Shown: positions 18,647 to 27,529 of the stretch, one piece after another
How positions within the stretch are numbered: the first letter of the stretch is position 1
Layout of the letters: the number at the start of each line of letters is the position of its first letter
Assembly: GCA_027490995.1 (NCBI GenBank)
Contig: JAIXWY010000013.1
Span: 62,001 to 126,000, forward strand
DNA length: 64,000 bases
Origin: Opitutaceae bacterium
GTDB lineage: Bacteria > Verrucomicrobiota > Verrucomicrobiia > Opitutales > Opitutaceae
Direction of reading: 5' to 3'
The notes under the pieces: generated by a model
What the model was told of the DNA's origin: nothing
Seen by the model: only the letters and a program-made list of their open reading frames with translations
Databases searched by the model: none
Position numbers and translations under genes: made by a program

Positions 18647-19054
18647 GACGAATAGAAGTTAAGAGATGAGACCGCCGTTTTCGGGGGAGTTCCCAAACCC
18701 GACGGTGGCAAGAAGCTTCCTAGCGGAAACCGCGCCACATGAAGAGAACGCGCAACCCCCTGGGTTGGATGCATCGATCCAAAGGATTGCTGTGCCAAGT
18801 TGGCGCAGATGACTTCGAGCGCACGGTCGGGGGGACGGAGCGGCACAGCCTCGGTCGGGCCGGTGCGGAGTCCCGAGGAGGCAACACCTCGCCGGGAATG
18901 CCCTTTGGGCTGCAGATCTACCCCGTCTGAATCCCCGTCCTTCGCGTGGCTGGACGGGTTGGCGTGGGGGCAGATCGGTTTTGCGATCCGGGCTGGGGAG
19001 CCGCGGCGCTGGATCGTGGCGGCATCTCGTTGGCCGCCCCAGGGCCCGGCGGGG
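18647..19054. other. 408-base intergenic region upstream of the sigma factor gene
   Basis: No convincing gene is seen on either strand; reading frames here are shadows without signal or family features. A bulged hairpin is present: TCCCGAGG (18871-18878) pairs with CCTC and GGGA (18887-18890, 18894-18897). I found no motif of SRP RNA, RNase P RNA or tmRNA. The region should carry the sigma gene promoter on the minus strand, but no clear -35/-10 pair stands out. Confidence 0.4.
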
Positions 19055-20545
19055 TCAGGCGCGAGTGAGTCGCTGGGCGATCGCGACCGCCTTGAAGAGG
19101 GCGGAGGCCTTGCTAATCGTCTCTTGGTATTCCGAGAGTGGTACGCTGTCGGCCACGACGCCGGCACCGGATTGAATATGGATACGCCCGTCCTTGATCA
19201 GGGACGTGCGCAGCATGATGCAGGAGTCCAGATTACCGTCGTAACCGAAGTAGCCCAAGGCACCGGCGTAGAATCCACGCTGGACGGGTTCGGTCTTCGC
19301 GATGATCTGCATGGCGCGAATCTTGGGGGCGCCGGAGACCGTACCGGCCGGAAACGTGGCTCGCATCAGATCATAAGCCGAGCGGCCCTCCTCAATTGTG
19401 CCCTCGACCTGCGACACGATGTGCATGACGTGGGAATAGCGCTCGACCACCATCATTTCCGGGACGGTGACGCTGCCAAACCGGCAGACTCGCCCGATGT
19501 CGTTCCGGGCGAGGTCGACCAGCATCAGGTGTTCCGCGCGTTCCTTTTCGTCCGCGAGCAACTCGGCCTCCAGGGCGGCGTCATCCGCGGGTGTCGCGCC
19601 ACGCCGGCGCGTGCCGGCGATCGGGCGAATTTCGACCCGGCCGTCGGTCAGGCGCACGTGTACCTCGGGAGACGCCCCGACGATCGCGAATGCGCCCGTG
19701 TCCAGGATGAACATGTACGGAGACGGATTGACCGTGCGCAGGGCCCGGTAGAGATCGAGCGGCGATTGCGTGAAGGGGGAGGAAAAGCGCTGCGACGGGA
19801 CGAACTGGATGATGTCGCCAGAGCGAATGAACTCCTTGCCGTCCTCGACTGCCTGACAGAAGCGCTCCTGGGTGAAGTTACCCTTTGGCACGGAGACGGG
19901 GCCGGGGTCGATGAGGGGCGCCGGGGCCAGCTCGCGCGGCTCGCGCAGGAGTGAGAACAGCAGGTTCAGCTCGGCCACCGCGGCCTCGTACGCGGCGGTG
20001 GGGTTGCCATCGAGGTGGGCGTTGACGCACAGACGCAGCGTCTGCTTCGCGCGATCGAAGATCAGCAGCGAATCGGAGAACATGAAGTACAGCATCGGCA
20101 GCCCCAGTTCATCCGTCGGCGCGGCGGGCACGGTGGGCTCGATGCGGGTCACGTACTCGTATCCGATGAACCCGACCGCGCCGCCGGTGAAGCGCGGCAG
20201 GCCGGGAAGGCTGACCGGGCGGTATCCACTCATCTCCTGCTCCAGAAGCTTCAGCGGATCGGCCGGCGTGGTCACGGTGCGCGTGGCTTTTCCGTTCTCG
20301 CGAATCTCCGTCGTATCTGCACCGCAGGCGAGGATCTTGCGTGGCCGGCACCCAATGAAGCTGTAGCGAGACAGATGTTCGCCGCCCTCGACGGACTCGA
20401 GTAGGTAGGACGGGCCGGAGTCGCGGAGCTTGGCGTAGGCCGAGACGGGCGTCTCGAAGTCGGCCATCAGGTCCGTGTAGACCGGGATCACGTTGCCTTG
20501 GGAGGCCAGGCGGAGAAAAGTGTCGCGATCCGGGAAAATAGTCAT
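19055..20545 (-). CDS. trpE: Anthranilate synthase component I
   Basis: Chorismate-utilising enzyme of tryptophan biosynthesis that, with a TrpG glutaminase, makes anthranilate. The 496 residues include the tryptophan feedback site LLES (48-51). The chorismate-binding core includes IAGTRRRG, AEHLMLVDLARNDIGRV, ATFPAGTVSGAPKIRAMQII and GALGYFGYDGNLDSCI. The C-terminal sequence GAGVVADSVPLSEYQET is typical. It is an orphan here: trpG, trpD and the rest of the pathway are absent from the window. It is transcribed divergently from glgC with a 132-base gap. Confidence 0.95.
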   Translation of the reverse strand: MTIFPDRDTFLRLASQGNVIPVYTDLMADFETPVSAYAKLRDSGPSYLLESVEGGEHLSRYSFIGCRPRKILACGADTTEIRENGKATRTVTTPADPLKLLEQEMSGYRPVSLPGLPRFTGGAVGFIGYEYVTRIEPTVPAAPTDELGLPMLYFMFSDSLLIFDRAKQTLRLCVNAHLDGNPTAAYEAAVAELNLLFSLLREPRELAPAPLIDPGPVSVPKGNFTQERFCQAVEDGKEFIRSGDIIQFVPSQRFSSPFTQSPLDLYRALRTVNPSPYMFILDTGAFAIVGASPEVHVRLTDGRVEIRPIAGTRRRGATPADDAALEAELLADEKERAEHLMLVDLARNDIGRVCRFGSVTVPEMMVVERYSHVMHIVSQVEGTIEEGRSAYDLMRATFPAGTVSGAPKIRAMQIIAKTEPVQRGFYAGALGYFGYDGNLDSCIMLRTSLIKDGRIHIQSGAGVVADSVPLSEYQETISKASALFKAVAIAQRLTRA

Positions 20546-20610
20546 CGAGGGCTCGGAGCTCAGAGGCGAAGTGGACGATCGGAGGGGAACGTTTGCGCGC
20601 CTGCGGGCGG

Positions 20611-20639
20611 TTGAGGGTCGTTTTTAGTCTGGCGAAAAT
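20611..20639 (+). promoter_or_regulatory. Candidate sigma-70 promoter for glgC
   Basis: TTGAGG at 20611-20616, a 17-base spacer and GAAAAT at 20634-20639 fit a sigma-70 promoter with four of six matches in each box, about 38 bases before the glgC start. Confidence 0.4.
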
Positions 20640-20677
20640 ACCCGGCTCCGGAATCCTGTCGCAAGACTAGAGACGGC

Positions 20678-21970
20678 ATGCCTATGACGATCGAAAAACG
20701 GGTTCTCGCGGTGATCATGGGGGGTGGACGCGGCACGCGTCTGCACCCGTTGACGATGGAGCGCTGCAAACCGGCAGTCCCCCTCGCGGGCAAGTACCGC
20801 CTAGTCGACATCCCGATCAGCAACTGTATCAACTCCGGGATCAACCGCGTGTTCCTGCTCACGCAGTTCAACACCGCCTCGCTGCACCGTCACGTGCAGG
20901 CAACCTACAACTTTGACGTGTTCGGGGGCGGGTTCGTCGATATCCTTTCCGCTGAGCAGACCGAGAAGAGCGCCGACTGGTACCAAGGCACGGCTGATGC
21001 GGTGCGCCGCAATCTGGTGCACTTCCGGAACTCCAAGCACGACCTCGTGCTTATCCTGTCTGGCGACCAGTTGTATCGGATGGATTACCGCACGATCCTC
21101 GAGGATCACGTGGCCAACGGGGCCGACGTCACGATTGCCGCGATTCCGGTCCCGCTGAACAAGGTCGAGGGTCTCGGGGTCATGCGTGTGGATGAGCGCC
21201 TTGAGATCAACGGTTTCGTCGAGAAGCCCAAGGATCCGGCCGTGATCAAGCAGTTGGCTCTCAGCCCAGCCCGCGAAGCCACGCTCCGCTCCGGTGGCGG
21301 GGAGCAGCACTGCCTCGCCTCCATGGGCATTTACGTGTTCAATCGCACCGCGCTGGCGGAGGCCCTCGACAACACGATGACGGATTTCGGTAAGGAGGTC
21401 ATTCCGAGCCTGCTCGGCAAGAAGCGTCTCTTTGCGCACGTCTTCGAGGGTTACTGGGAAGACATTGGAACAGTGAAGGCGTTCTTCGAAGCGAACCTTC
21501 AGCTCGCGCACCCGCTGCCGCCGTTCAATTTCTACGACCAGGAGGCACCGATCTACACGTCCGCTCGGTTCCTTCCCGCCTCAAAGATCAACCGTTGCGA
21601 GATCGACCATGTCGTCATCGGCGACGGCTCGATCGTCACCGATTGCAAGCTGCATCGCTGCGTCTTGGGGATCCGTGCGTTTCTCGGTGAGGGCACGCGG
21701 ATGGAGGACGTGATCGTGATGGGTGCGGATTTCTACGAGACCGCGGCCGAATTGGCCGCGAACGAGGCGCGCGGCATCCCGCATCTCGGGGTGGGGCGCA
21801 ACTGCGTCATTCATCACGCGATCATCGACAAGAATGCCCGCATCGGCGACAACGTCCGCCTCTCTCCGGTGGGCAAGGCCGACGGGAGTTATCCCCACGG
21901 CATCGTGATCCGCGACGGTGTGCTCGTCGTGCCGAAGGGAGTCACCGTGCCGAGTGGCACGGTGCTCTGA
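20678..21970 (+). CDS. glgC: Glucose-1-phosphate adenylyltransferase (ADP-glucose pyrophosphorylase)
   Basis: Makes ADP-glucose from ATP and glucose-1-phosphate, the committed step of bacterial glycogen synthesis. The 430-residue protein has the nucleotidyltransferase signature GGGRGTRLHPLT (16-27) followed by KPAVPLAGKYRLVDIPISNC. It also has the catalytic-loop region LSGDQLYRMD, the glucose-1-phosphate segment NGFVEKPKDP and EGYWEDIGTV. The C-terminal left-handed beta-helix (about 300-430) is hexapeptide-rich (IGDGSIVTDCKLHRCVLG). Sequence style is nearer the plant/cyanobacterial branch than the E. coli branch. No other glg gene is adjacent. Confidence 0.95.
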   Translation: MPMTIEKRVLAVIMGGGRGTRLHPLTMERCKPAVPLAGKYRLVDIPISNCINSGINRVFLLTQFNTASLHRHVQATYNFDVFGGGFVDILSAEQTEKSADWYQGTADAVRRNLVHFRNSKHDLVLILSGDQLYRMDYRTILEDHVANGADVTIAAIPVPLNKVEGLGVMRVDERLEINGFVEKPKDPAVIKQLALSPAREATLRSGGGEQHCLASMGIYVFNRTALAEALDNTMTDFGKEVIPSLLGKKRLFAHVFEGYWEDIGTVKAFFEANLQLAHPLPPFNFYDQEAPIYTSARFLPASKINRCEIDHVVIGDGSIVTDCKLHRCVLGIRAFLGEGTRMEDVIVMGADFYETAAELAANEARGIPHLGVGRNCVIHHAIIDKNARIGDNVRLSPVGKADGSYPHGIVIRDGVLVVPKGVTVPSGTVL

Positions 21971-21989
21971 GTCCGGCGTGGGCAGGGGA

Positions 21990-22006
21990 TCGGGCGCGAG
22001 GCCCGA
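21990..22006. terminator. Weak hairpin between convergent glgC and ychF
   Basis: TCGGGC (21990-21995) pairs with GCCCGA (22001-22006) across a 5-base loop in the 42-base gap between the convergent stops. There is no T-run, so termination would be inefficient or Rho-assisted. Confidence 0.3.
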
Positions 22007-22012
22007 CCTCGT

Positions 22013-23116
22013 TCAGTTGTTGAAGCGGAACAGCGCGACGTCGCCGTCGGCGAAGATATACTCGCGTCCCTCGAGCCGGTAGCGTCCTGCCTCGCGCGCG
22101 GCGGCGGTGCTGCCGAGGCGGGACAGGTCGTCGTAGGAGACGACCTCCGCCTTGATGAAGCCTTTCTCGAAATCGGTGTGAATGACGCCTGCGGCCTGCG
22201 GGGCCTTCCAGCCCTTCTTGATTGTCCAGGCGCGCACTTCCTTCTCCCCCGCGGTGAAGTAGGTCTGCAGTCCGAGTAGCGCGTAGCTCGCGCGGATCAG
22301 TTGAGAGACGCCGGAGTCGTCGACGCCCAAGTCCTTCAGGAACGCCTTGGCCTCTTCAGGTGCGAGGTCGATGAGCTCTGCCTCGATGCGGGCGCTGATC
22401 GGCACGTAGGCCGCGTCGTGGTGCGCCTTCACGTAAGCCGCCACCTTCTGCACAAAGGGGTTTTGCTCCGCGGTGGCCAATTCACTCTCGGCGACGTTGC
22501 AGGCGTACAGCACGGGCTTTGCGCTGAGCAGTTGGAAGAGCTGCAGCAGGCGCTTTTCTTCGTCGGTGCACGGCAGGACGTTGGCGGGGAGATTCTGGTT
22601 GAGGTGGGGGGAAAGACGCTCGAGCAGCGCCATTTCCACCTGGGCTTCCTTGTCGCCGCTCTTGGCCTTCTTCTGCGTCTTCTCGATGCGCTTGGTCACC
22701 GCATCCAGGTCGGCGAGGATCAACTCGGTCGTGATCACCTCGATGTCGCGCACCGGGTCCACGGCACCCATGGTGTGGATCACGTCCGGATCCTCGAAGC
22801 AGCGGACGACGTGGACGATCGCATCGGTTTCGCGGATGTTGGCGAGAAACTGATTGCCGAGGCCCTCTCCCTTGCTCGCGCCCGCGACCAGACCGGCGAT
22901 GTCGACAAATTCAATTGCGGCTGGAATCACCACGCTGGTCTTGGCAATCCTTTGCAGGACGGCCAGACGCTCGTCGGGGACGGACACCACGCCGACGTTT
23001 GGATCGATGGTGCAGAATGGGTAGTTCGCCGCTTCGGCCTTGCGGGAGCGGGTGAGGGCGTTGAAAAGGGTGGATTTGCCAACGTTGGGCAGACCGACGA
23101 TTCCTGCTTTGAGCAT
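22013..23116 (-). CDS. ychF: Redox-regulated ATPase/GTPase YchF (OBG family)
   Basis: A 367-residue P-loop NTPase of the OBG family, known for preferring ATP and for ribosome association. The G1 motif GLPNVGKST starts at residue 8. G2/G3-like features are YPFCTIDPNVGVVSVPD and EFVDIAGLVAGASKGEGLGNQFL. A coiled-coil insert (TKRIEKTQKKAKSG) and a C-terminal TGS domain (TYFTAGEKEVRAWTIKKG, then VIHTDFEKGFIKAEVVSYDDL) complete the family layout. It is divergent from rpsP. Confidence 0.96.
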   Translation of the reverse strand: MLKAGIVGLPNVGKSTLFNALTRSRKAEAANYPFCTIDPNVGVVSVPDERLAVLQRIAKTSVVIPAAIEFVDIAGLVAGASKGEGLGNQFLANIRETDAIVHVVRCFEDPDVIHTMGAVDPVRDIEVITTELILADLDAVTKRIEKTQKKAKSGDKEAQVEMALLERLSPHLNQNLPANVLPCTDEEKRLLQLFQLLSAKPVLYACNVAESELATAEQNPFVQKVAAYVKAHHDAAYVPISARIEAELIDLAPEEAKAFLKDLGVDDSGVSQLIRASYALLGLQTYFTAGEKEVRAWTIKKGWKAPQAAGVIHTDFEKGFIKAEVVSYDDLSRLGSTAAAREAGRYRLEGREYIFADGDVALFRFNN

Positions 23117-23147
23117 AAGGGGCTAGAAGAGCGATGGGAGTCAGGGC

Positions 23148-23176
23148 TTGACAAGCCATTTGTCGGTCCGTGCAAT
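23148..23176 (+). promoter_or_regulatory. Sigma-70 promoter of the rpsP-trmD-rplS operon
   Basis: A perfect -35 TTGACA (23148-23153), a 17-base spacer and a -10 TGCAAT (23171-23176) lie in the gap between ychF and rpsP, placing the start of transcription about 40 bases before the rpsP ATG. Confidence 0.65.
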
Positions 23177-23220
23177 CCTCCGCTTTTCAAGTCTCATTCC
23201 GCGTTTCTCTATTCGTTTCC

Positions 23221-23487
23221 ATGGCTCTCACCATCCGTCTCTCCCGCATCGGCGCCATCCATCAGCCGATCTATCACGTGGTCGTCGCCGAGGCGCGCTC
23301 GCGTCGCGATGGCCGTGCCGTCGAGATGCTCGGGACCTATTCGCCCCGCTCGAAGGCTGCGGATGCCCTGACCCTGAAGGTGGATCGCGCTGATTATTGG
23401 ATCAGCAAGGGAGCCAAGCCGTCCGAGACGGTGAATTCTCTGATCAAGCGCGCCCGCAAGTCGGGTGGCGTCGCTTCGGCTGCCTAA
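23221..23487 (+). CDS. rpsP: 30S ribosomal protein S16
   Basis: An 88-residue ribosomal protein bS16, needed for assembly of the 30S body. The sequence MALTIRLSRIGAIHQPIYHVVVAEARSRRDGR-type start, the segment VEMLGTYSPRS and the RADYWISKGAKPSETVNSLIKRA tail are diagnostic. The longest frame begins 51 bases earlier, but the ATG of MALTIRL is the family start. It is the first gene of an operon with trmD and rplS; the usual second gene rimM is missing and is replaced by a 91-base spacer with two hairpins. Confidence 0.95.
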   Translation: MALTIRLSRIGAIHQPIYHVVVAEARSRRDGRAVEMLGTYSPRSKAADALTLKVDRADYWISKGAKPSETVNSLIKRARKSGGVASAA

Positions 23488-23502
23488 GTGCAGGCCGCCC
23501 CA

Positions 23503-23574
23503 AGTACCCCGGTAGCGGGGTGCTGATCCGTCAGATCTCCACGGCCTCGGTTTAACCGGGGCCTTTTCTTTTTT
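23503..23574 (+). terminator. Tandem hairpins with a T-run directly before trmD (possible attenuator)
   Basis: The first hairpin is AGTACCCC (23503-23510) with GGGGTGCT (23517-23524), loop GGTAGC. The second, GGCCTCGGT (23543-23551) with ACCGGGGCC (23555-23563), is followed at once by TTTTCTTTTTT (23564-23574), a textbook intrinsic terminator. Its T-run ends 4 bases before the trmD ATG, leaving no room for a Shine-Dalgarno sequence. It would cut trmD-rplS transcription relative to rpsP unless read through. Confidence 0.8.
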
Positions 23575-23578
23575 AGAC

Positions 23579-24271
23579 ATGGCTTTGCATATTGATGTTC
23601 TCACCCTCTTCCCGCGGATGCTGGAGGGCTTTCTGAGCGAAAGCATCGTGGGCAAGGCGGTCGAGCGCGGGCTGTTTACAGTCAAGGTCCACGATCTCCG
23701 GCAATGGGCCACGGATCGCCATCGCACTGCGGATGATCGACCGTTCGGCGGAGGGGCGGGGATGGTGCTGAAGCCAGAGCCGGTATTTGCTGCCTTCGAG
23801 CAGGTGCAACGGCCGGGATCGAAGCGGATTTACCTGACGCCCGACGGGGTGCCGTTGTCGCCGGGCTTGGCCGAGTCGTTGAGCCACGAGCAGCATCTGG
23901 TGCTCCTGAGCGGCCATTACGAAGGGATCGATCAGCGCATCCGCGATTGCCTTATCGATCAGGAGATTTCGATTGGCGATTATGTGCTCACGAATGGCAC
24001 CTTGCCGGCCGCCGTCGTGATCGATGCTCTCAGCCGTTTTATCCCCGGTGTGCTCGGTGAGGAAAAGTCATTGACGCACGAATCCTTCACCAACAAGTTG
24101 CTCGACTTTCCTCAATATACGCGTCCCGCCGAATTCCGCGGCATGTCCGTACCTGAAGTCCTCCTTTCCGGTAACCATGCTGAAATCGAAAAGTGGCGGC
24201 GTGCGCGCCAAGAGGAAAAAACCCGTCAAGTCCGTCCCGATTTACTCTCCCTAACGAAAGGCCAGCCATGA
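23579..24271 (+). CDS. trmD: tRNA (guanine-N1-)-methyltransferase
   Basis: SPOUT-fold methyltransferase that makes m1G37 next to the anticodon, using S-adenosylmethionine as a homodimer. The 230 residues carry [33 protein letters not shown], the knot motif [12 protein letters not shown] and [21 protein letters not shown]. The C-terminal [19 protein letters not shown] is also typical. There is no Shine-Dalgarno sequence, because the preceding terminator-like hairpin abuts the ATG. The stop overlaps the rplS start (ATGA). Confidence 0.96.
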   Translation: MALHIDVLTLFPRMLEGFLSESIVGKAVERGLFTVKVHDLRQWATDRHRTADDRPFGGGAGMVLKPEPVFAAFEQVQRPGSKRIYLTPDGVPLSPGLAESLSHEQHLVLLSGHYEGIDQRIRDCLIDQEISIGDYVLTNGTLPAAVVIDALSRFIPGVLGEEKSLTHESFTNKLLDFPQYTRPAEFRGMSVPEVLLSGNHAEIEKWRRARQEEKTRQVRPDLLSLTKGQP

Positions 24272-24654
24272 ACCCGATCATCAAGGAAATCACCGCGTCC
24301 CAGGTGAAGAAAGACCGTCCGCCGTTCAAAGTCGGCGACGGTGTCCGCGTGCACACGAAGGTGCGCGAGGGTGACAAGGAGCGCGTGCAAATCTTTGCGG
24401 GCGTGGTCATTGCCCTGAAGGGCAGCGGCATTCACGAGACGTTCACCGTCCGTCGCATCAGCTACGGCGAAGGCGTGGAGCGCGTCTTCCCGGTCAATTC
24501 GCCCAACGTGGAGCGGATCGAGATCGAGAAGGAGTCGGAGCCGATGCGCGCCCGCCTCTATTACTTGCGCGATCGTCAGGGCAAGGCCGCCATGGCGGTC
24601 AAGCGCAAGGCCTACGACGAGAAGGCCGAGGCCCCGGCGGCCGCGAGCGCCTAA
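24268..24654 (+). CDS. rplS: 50S ribosomal protein L19
   Basis: A 128-residue ribosomal protein bL19, at the interface of the ribosomal subunits. [20 protein letters not shown], the beta-barrel segment [23 protein letters not shown] and [18 protein letters not shown] are characteristic. The ATG overlaps the trmD stop by 4 bases and is preceded by AAAGG. The tail after [14 protein letters not shown] is Ala-rich. It ends the rpsP operon and is followed by a strong terminator. Confidence 0.96.
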   Translation: MNPIIKEITASQVKKDRPPFKVGDGVRVHTKVREGDKERVQIFAGVVIALKGSGIHETFTVRRISYGEGVERVFPVNSPNVERIEIEKESEPMRARLYYLRDRQGKAAMAVKRKAYDEKAEAPAAASA

Positions 24655-24699
24655 AGCGAACACCTCTTTCTGCCGGACCGGCGCCCTGTCGGTCCCACA

Positions 24700-24728
24700 A
24701 AAGCGAGCCAACCATGGCTCGCTTTTTT
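24700..24728 (+). terminator. Intrinsic terminator of the rpsP-trmD-rplS operon
   Basis: Perfect 10-bp stem AAAGCGAGCC (24700-24709) with GGCTCGCTTT (24716-24725), loop AACCAT, followed by a T-run to 24728. It lies 46 bases after the rplS stop. Confidence 0.92.
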
Positions 24729-24804
24729 CATGTTGCCCCGCTTTGAATCAGGGGTCCGTGTCCGAATCTTTCCCCACTTTTCCGGATTCCTTTCCTCACG
24801 TATC

Positions 24805-26796
24805 ATGATCCTGCAAACCCAGCTCCTCTCCCAAGCCGCTAACCAGGCCCGAGGCCTCGCGATGGACGCCGTCCACGCCTGCCAGTCCGGCCATCTCGGC
24901 CTGCCGCTCGGCGCCGCGGAGATCGGAGCGGTGCTTTACGGGCATGCGCTGCAGCATAATCCAGATCGGCCGCGCTGGATCAATCGCGACCGTTTCGTGC
25001 TGTCGGCGGGCCACGGATCGATGTTTCTCTACGCATGGCTGCATCTGAGCGGTTACGACGTGTCGCTGGATGACCTCAAGGCCTTCCGCAAATTGCACAG
25101 CAAGACGCCGGGGCACCCGGAGTTTCACGAGACCCCGGGCGTGGAGGCCACCACCGGTCCCCTGGGGCAGGGCATTGGCAACGCCGTCGGTATGGCCGTC
25201 TCGGCGAAGATGGCTGAGGCGCACTTCAATACTCCGGAACATACCATCTTCGATCACCACGTGATCGCGCTTGCGGGCGATGGCTGCATGCAGGAAGGCG
25301 TCGCCCTTGAAGCGGTCGCCTTCGCGGGTCACCAGGGACTCGATAACCTGATTCTTATCTACGACGCGAACGAGGTCACGCTCGACGCGATGGCGGACAA
25401 GACCCAGAGCGACAACACCGCGATGCGGTTCAAGTCGCTGAAATGGGACGTCCAGTCGATCGACGGACACGATCTCGCGGCGATCCTTAAGGCGGTGAAC
25501 AAGGCCAAGCGTGCCAAGACCGGCCGTCCGCAGTTGATCATCGCGAGGACGATCATCGGCAAGGGCATCGCCGAGGTGCAGGGCACCGCCAAAGGGCATG
25601 GCGAGGGCGGGGCAAAGTTCATCGACGGCGCCAAGGCCACTCTCGGCCTGCCGGTGGATCAGCACTTCTTCGTGAGCGAGGAGGTCCGCGCCTACTTCGC
25701 TTCCCACAAGGCGCGACTCATCCGCCAGTGCAATCGGTGGCACAAGACCTACCGCGCGTGGCGCGACGCAAACCCGACGAAGGCTCAGCTTCTTGAGACC
25801 GCCGGCCTCGCGCCAGACGCGGCAAGCCTGCTCGCCGCGCTGCCGGCGTTTCCCGCCGACTCCAAGCTCGCTACCCGCGCCGCCGGCAAGGCCGTGCTGC
25901 AGCCGCTCGCTGCCACACTGCCGCTGCTCATCGGCGGAAGCGCCGACCTGTACGGATCGACGCTCAACCACATTGCGGATTCGCCCGACTTCGAGCCCGC
26001 CACCCGCACGGGACGCAACATCCGCTTTGGTATCCGCGAGCATGCGATGGCGGCGATCGCGAACGGCGTCGCCTACGACGGCCTCTTCCGCCCGTCCATC
26101 GCGACGTTCTTGGTCTTCGCCGATTACTCGCGTCCGTCCATGCGTCTCGCCGCCTTGGCGAAGCTTCCGGTGGTCTACATCTACACTCACGATTCCATCG
26201 GGGTGGGTGAAGACGGGCCGACGCACCAGCCGATCGAAACCGTATCGGCACTGCGTCTCATCCCCGGCCTCGACGTGATTCGCCCCGCTGACCCGGAGGA
26301 AACCGCCGGCGCGTTCGCCGCTGCACTGTCCCGCACAGACGGTCCGACGTTGCTCGCCCTGACGCGCCAGGTTCTTCCGACCCTGAACGACGTACCGATC
26401 GCCACCCGCCGCGAAGGCGTTCTTCAGGGCGCCTACATCGCCCGTCGCGAAGAGGGTGTTCTGACCACCATTCTCCTCGCCAGCGGTTCCGAACTCCAGT
26501 TGGCCCTCGCAGCCGCTCAGCAACTCGGAGCCGGCGTGCGCGTGGTGTCGGTTCCTTGCATCGAGCGCTTTGCCCGCCAGTCCCGCGAGGTACGTGAGTC
26601 CATCCTGCCCTCCGCCATCCGCCGCCGCGTCTCGATCGAAGCCGGCGTCACGGGTCTCTGGGCTGGCTTGGTCGGCCTCGACGGCAAGGCGATCGGCATC
26701 GACCGCTTCGGCCTCAGCGCTCCCGGCGGCACCGTGTTCAAAGAACTCGGCGTCACCGTCGATGCCGTCGTCCAAGCGGTCCGCGAGCTAGCCTAG
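24805..26796 (+). CDS. tkt: Transketolase
   Basis: Thiamine-diphosphate enzyme of the pentose phosphate pathway, moving two-carbon ketol units between sugar phosphates. The 663-residue protein shows [38 protein letters not shown], the ThDP motif [13 protein letters not shown] to [26 protein letters not shown] and [17 protein letters not shown]. The C-terminal domain is at about 530-663. I start at the ATG giving [10 protein letters not shown]; the frame extends 75 bases further upstream but that stretch overlaps the rplS terminator zone. It appears monocistronic. Confidence 0.95.
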   Translation: MILQTQLLSQAANQARGLAMDAVHACQSGHLGLPLGAAEIGAVLYGHALQHNPDRPRWINRDRFVLSAGHGSMFLYAWLHLSGYDVSLDDLKAFRKLHSKTPGHPEFHETPGVEATTGPLGQGIGNAVGMAVSAKMAEAHFNTPEHTIFDHHVIALAGDGCMQEGVALEAVAFAGHQGLDNLILIYDANEVTLDAMADKTQSDNTAMRFKSLKWDVQSIDGHDLAAILKAVNKAKRAKTGRPQLIIARTIIGKGIAEVQGTAKGHGEGGAKFIDGAKATLGLPVDQHFFVSEEVRAYFASHKARLIRQCNRWHKTYRAWRDANPTKAQLLETAGLAPDAASLLAALPAFPADSKLATRAAGKAVLQPLAATLPLLIGGSADLYGSTLNHIADSPDFEPATRTGRNIRFGIREHAMAAIANGVAYDGLFRPSIATFLVFADYSRPSMRLAALAKLPVVYIYTHDSIGVGEDGPTHQPIETVSALRLIPGLDVIRPADPEETAGAFAAALSRTDGPTLLALTRQVLPTLNDVPIATRREGVLQGAYIARREEGVLTTILLASGSELQLALAAAQQLGAGVRVVSVPCIERFARQSREVRESILPSAIRRRVSIEAGVTGLWAGLVGLDGKAIGIDRFGLSAPGGTVFKELGVTVDAVVQAVRELA

Positions 26797-26818
26797 GCCG
26801 TCCGCTCACCTTTCCCGA

Positions 26819-26915
26819 CCTCGCGCCAACAGGAGCGAGGCGATCCTTTCGGCCTAACGCTGCCTCCCCAAACCTTGCGTTTTGTGGTTAGGTGGCTGAT
26901 GGTTAGCTTCCTAAC
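26819..26915 (+). promoter_or_regulatory. Transketolase 3' hairpin and predicted MarR operator (GTTAG/CTAAC half-sites)
   Basis: CCTCGC (26819-26824) with GCGAGG (26835-26840) may end the transketolase transcript. Downstream, four related half-sites lie before marR: CTAAC 26854-26858, GTTAG 26887-26891, GTTAG 26902-26906 and CTAAC 26911-26915. The last two form a dyad with a 4-base centre (CTTC), 17 bases before the marR ATG. Autorepression of the marR-efflux operon through these sites is inferred. Confidence 0.5.
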
Positions 26916-26932
26916 GTTATCGAGCGTATCCC

Positions 26933-27529
26933 ATGCCGATGTTACTGCTGAGAGACTTGCCGCGCTACGAGTGCCTCTTGGAGGAGGCGCGGCGTTTTCC
27001 TGAGCTCGATCCGTCCGCCTGTGAGGTTTATCTTCACTTGCTGAGGGCGGGAGATGAGGCGTTTCGGTCCTGCGGCGAGCCGTTGGAGGCCCATGGGATC
27101 AGCGCAGGTCGATTCACGGTGCTGATGCTTCTGCTGCGCAAGCGAGGGGAGGCGGACAGTGGTGCGCTGACACCCGCGGAATTGGCGGACCAAGCGGGCG
27201 TTACGCGTGCAACGATGACGGGCCTCATCGATACGCTGGAACGCGATGGCTTCGTCCGACGGGAGCCGGATCCGCATGATCGGCGGATGACGCCGGTGAC
27301 CCTGACCCCGGCGGGTGAGTCTCTGCTGCAGGGCGTGGTCCCCGCTTATTTTCAGCGCATGGGCCTTCTCGTCGCACCTTTGAGCGAGGCGGAGCGCCGT
27401 ACGCTCGTCACGCTTCTCTCCAAACTGGTGCGCGGGGGTGAAACGGAAGAACCGTCGATCCCGTTTACTAGCGGTGCGTCTCCTGCTCCGGCCTGTGCAT
27501 CTGTTCCCCTCAACTCTCCTGTCACATGA
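26933..27529 (+). CDS. MarR-family transcriptional regulator of the efflux operon
   Basis: A 198-residue winged-helix repressor-type protein. The MarR core (about 50-165) contains SAGRFTVLMLLLRKRG, the recognition part LTPAELADQAGVTRATMTGLIDTLERDGFVRR and the wing DPHDRRMTPVTLTPAG. A basic/acidic N-terminal helix (1-45) and a disordered Pro/Ser-rich C-terminal tail (170-198) extend it beyond the usual 140-150 residues. Its stop overlaps the membrane-fusion-protein ATG (ATGA), tying it to the efflux operon it probably represses via the upstream dyad. The inducing ligand is unknown. Confidence 0.88.
   Translation: MPMLLLRDLPRYECLLEEARRFPELDPSACEVYLHLLRAGDEAFRSCGEPLEAHGISAGRFTVLMLLLRKRGEADSGALTPAELADQAGVTRATMTGLIDTLERDGFVRREPDPHDRRMTPVTLTPAGESLLQGVVPAYFQRMGLLVAPLSEAERRTLVTLLSKLVRGGETEEPSIPFTSGASPAPACASVPLNSPVT

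Noticed and set aside
18647-19054. A 6S, SRP, RNase P or tmRNA gene in the gap above the sigma factor
   Set aside because: None of the conserved sequence signatures was found; one hairpin is not enough to claim an RNA gene.
24796-26775. A 659-codon open frame antisense to transketolase
   Set aside because: It is a shadow of a firmly identified gene with no domain features of its own.
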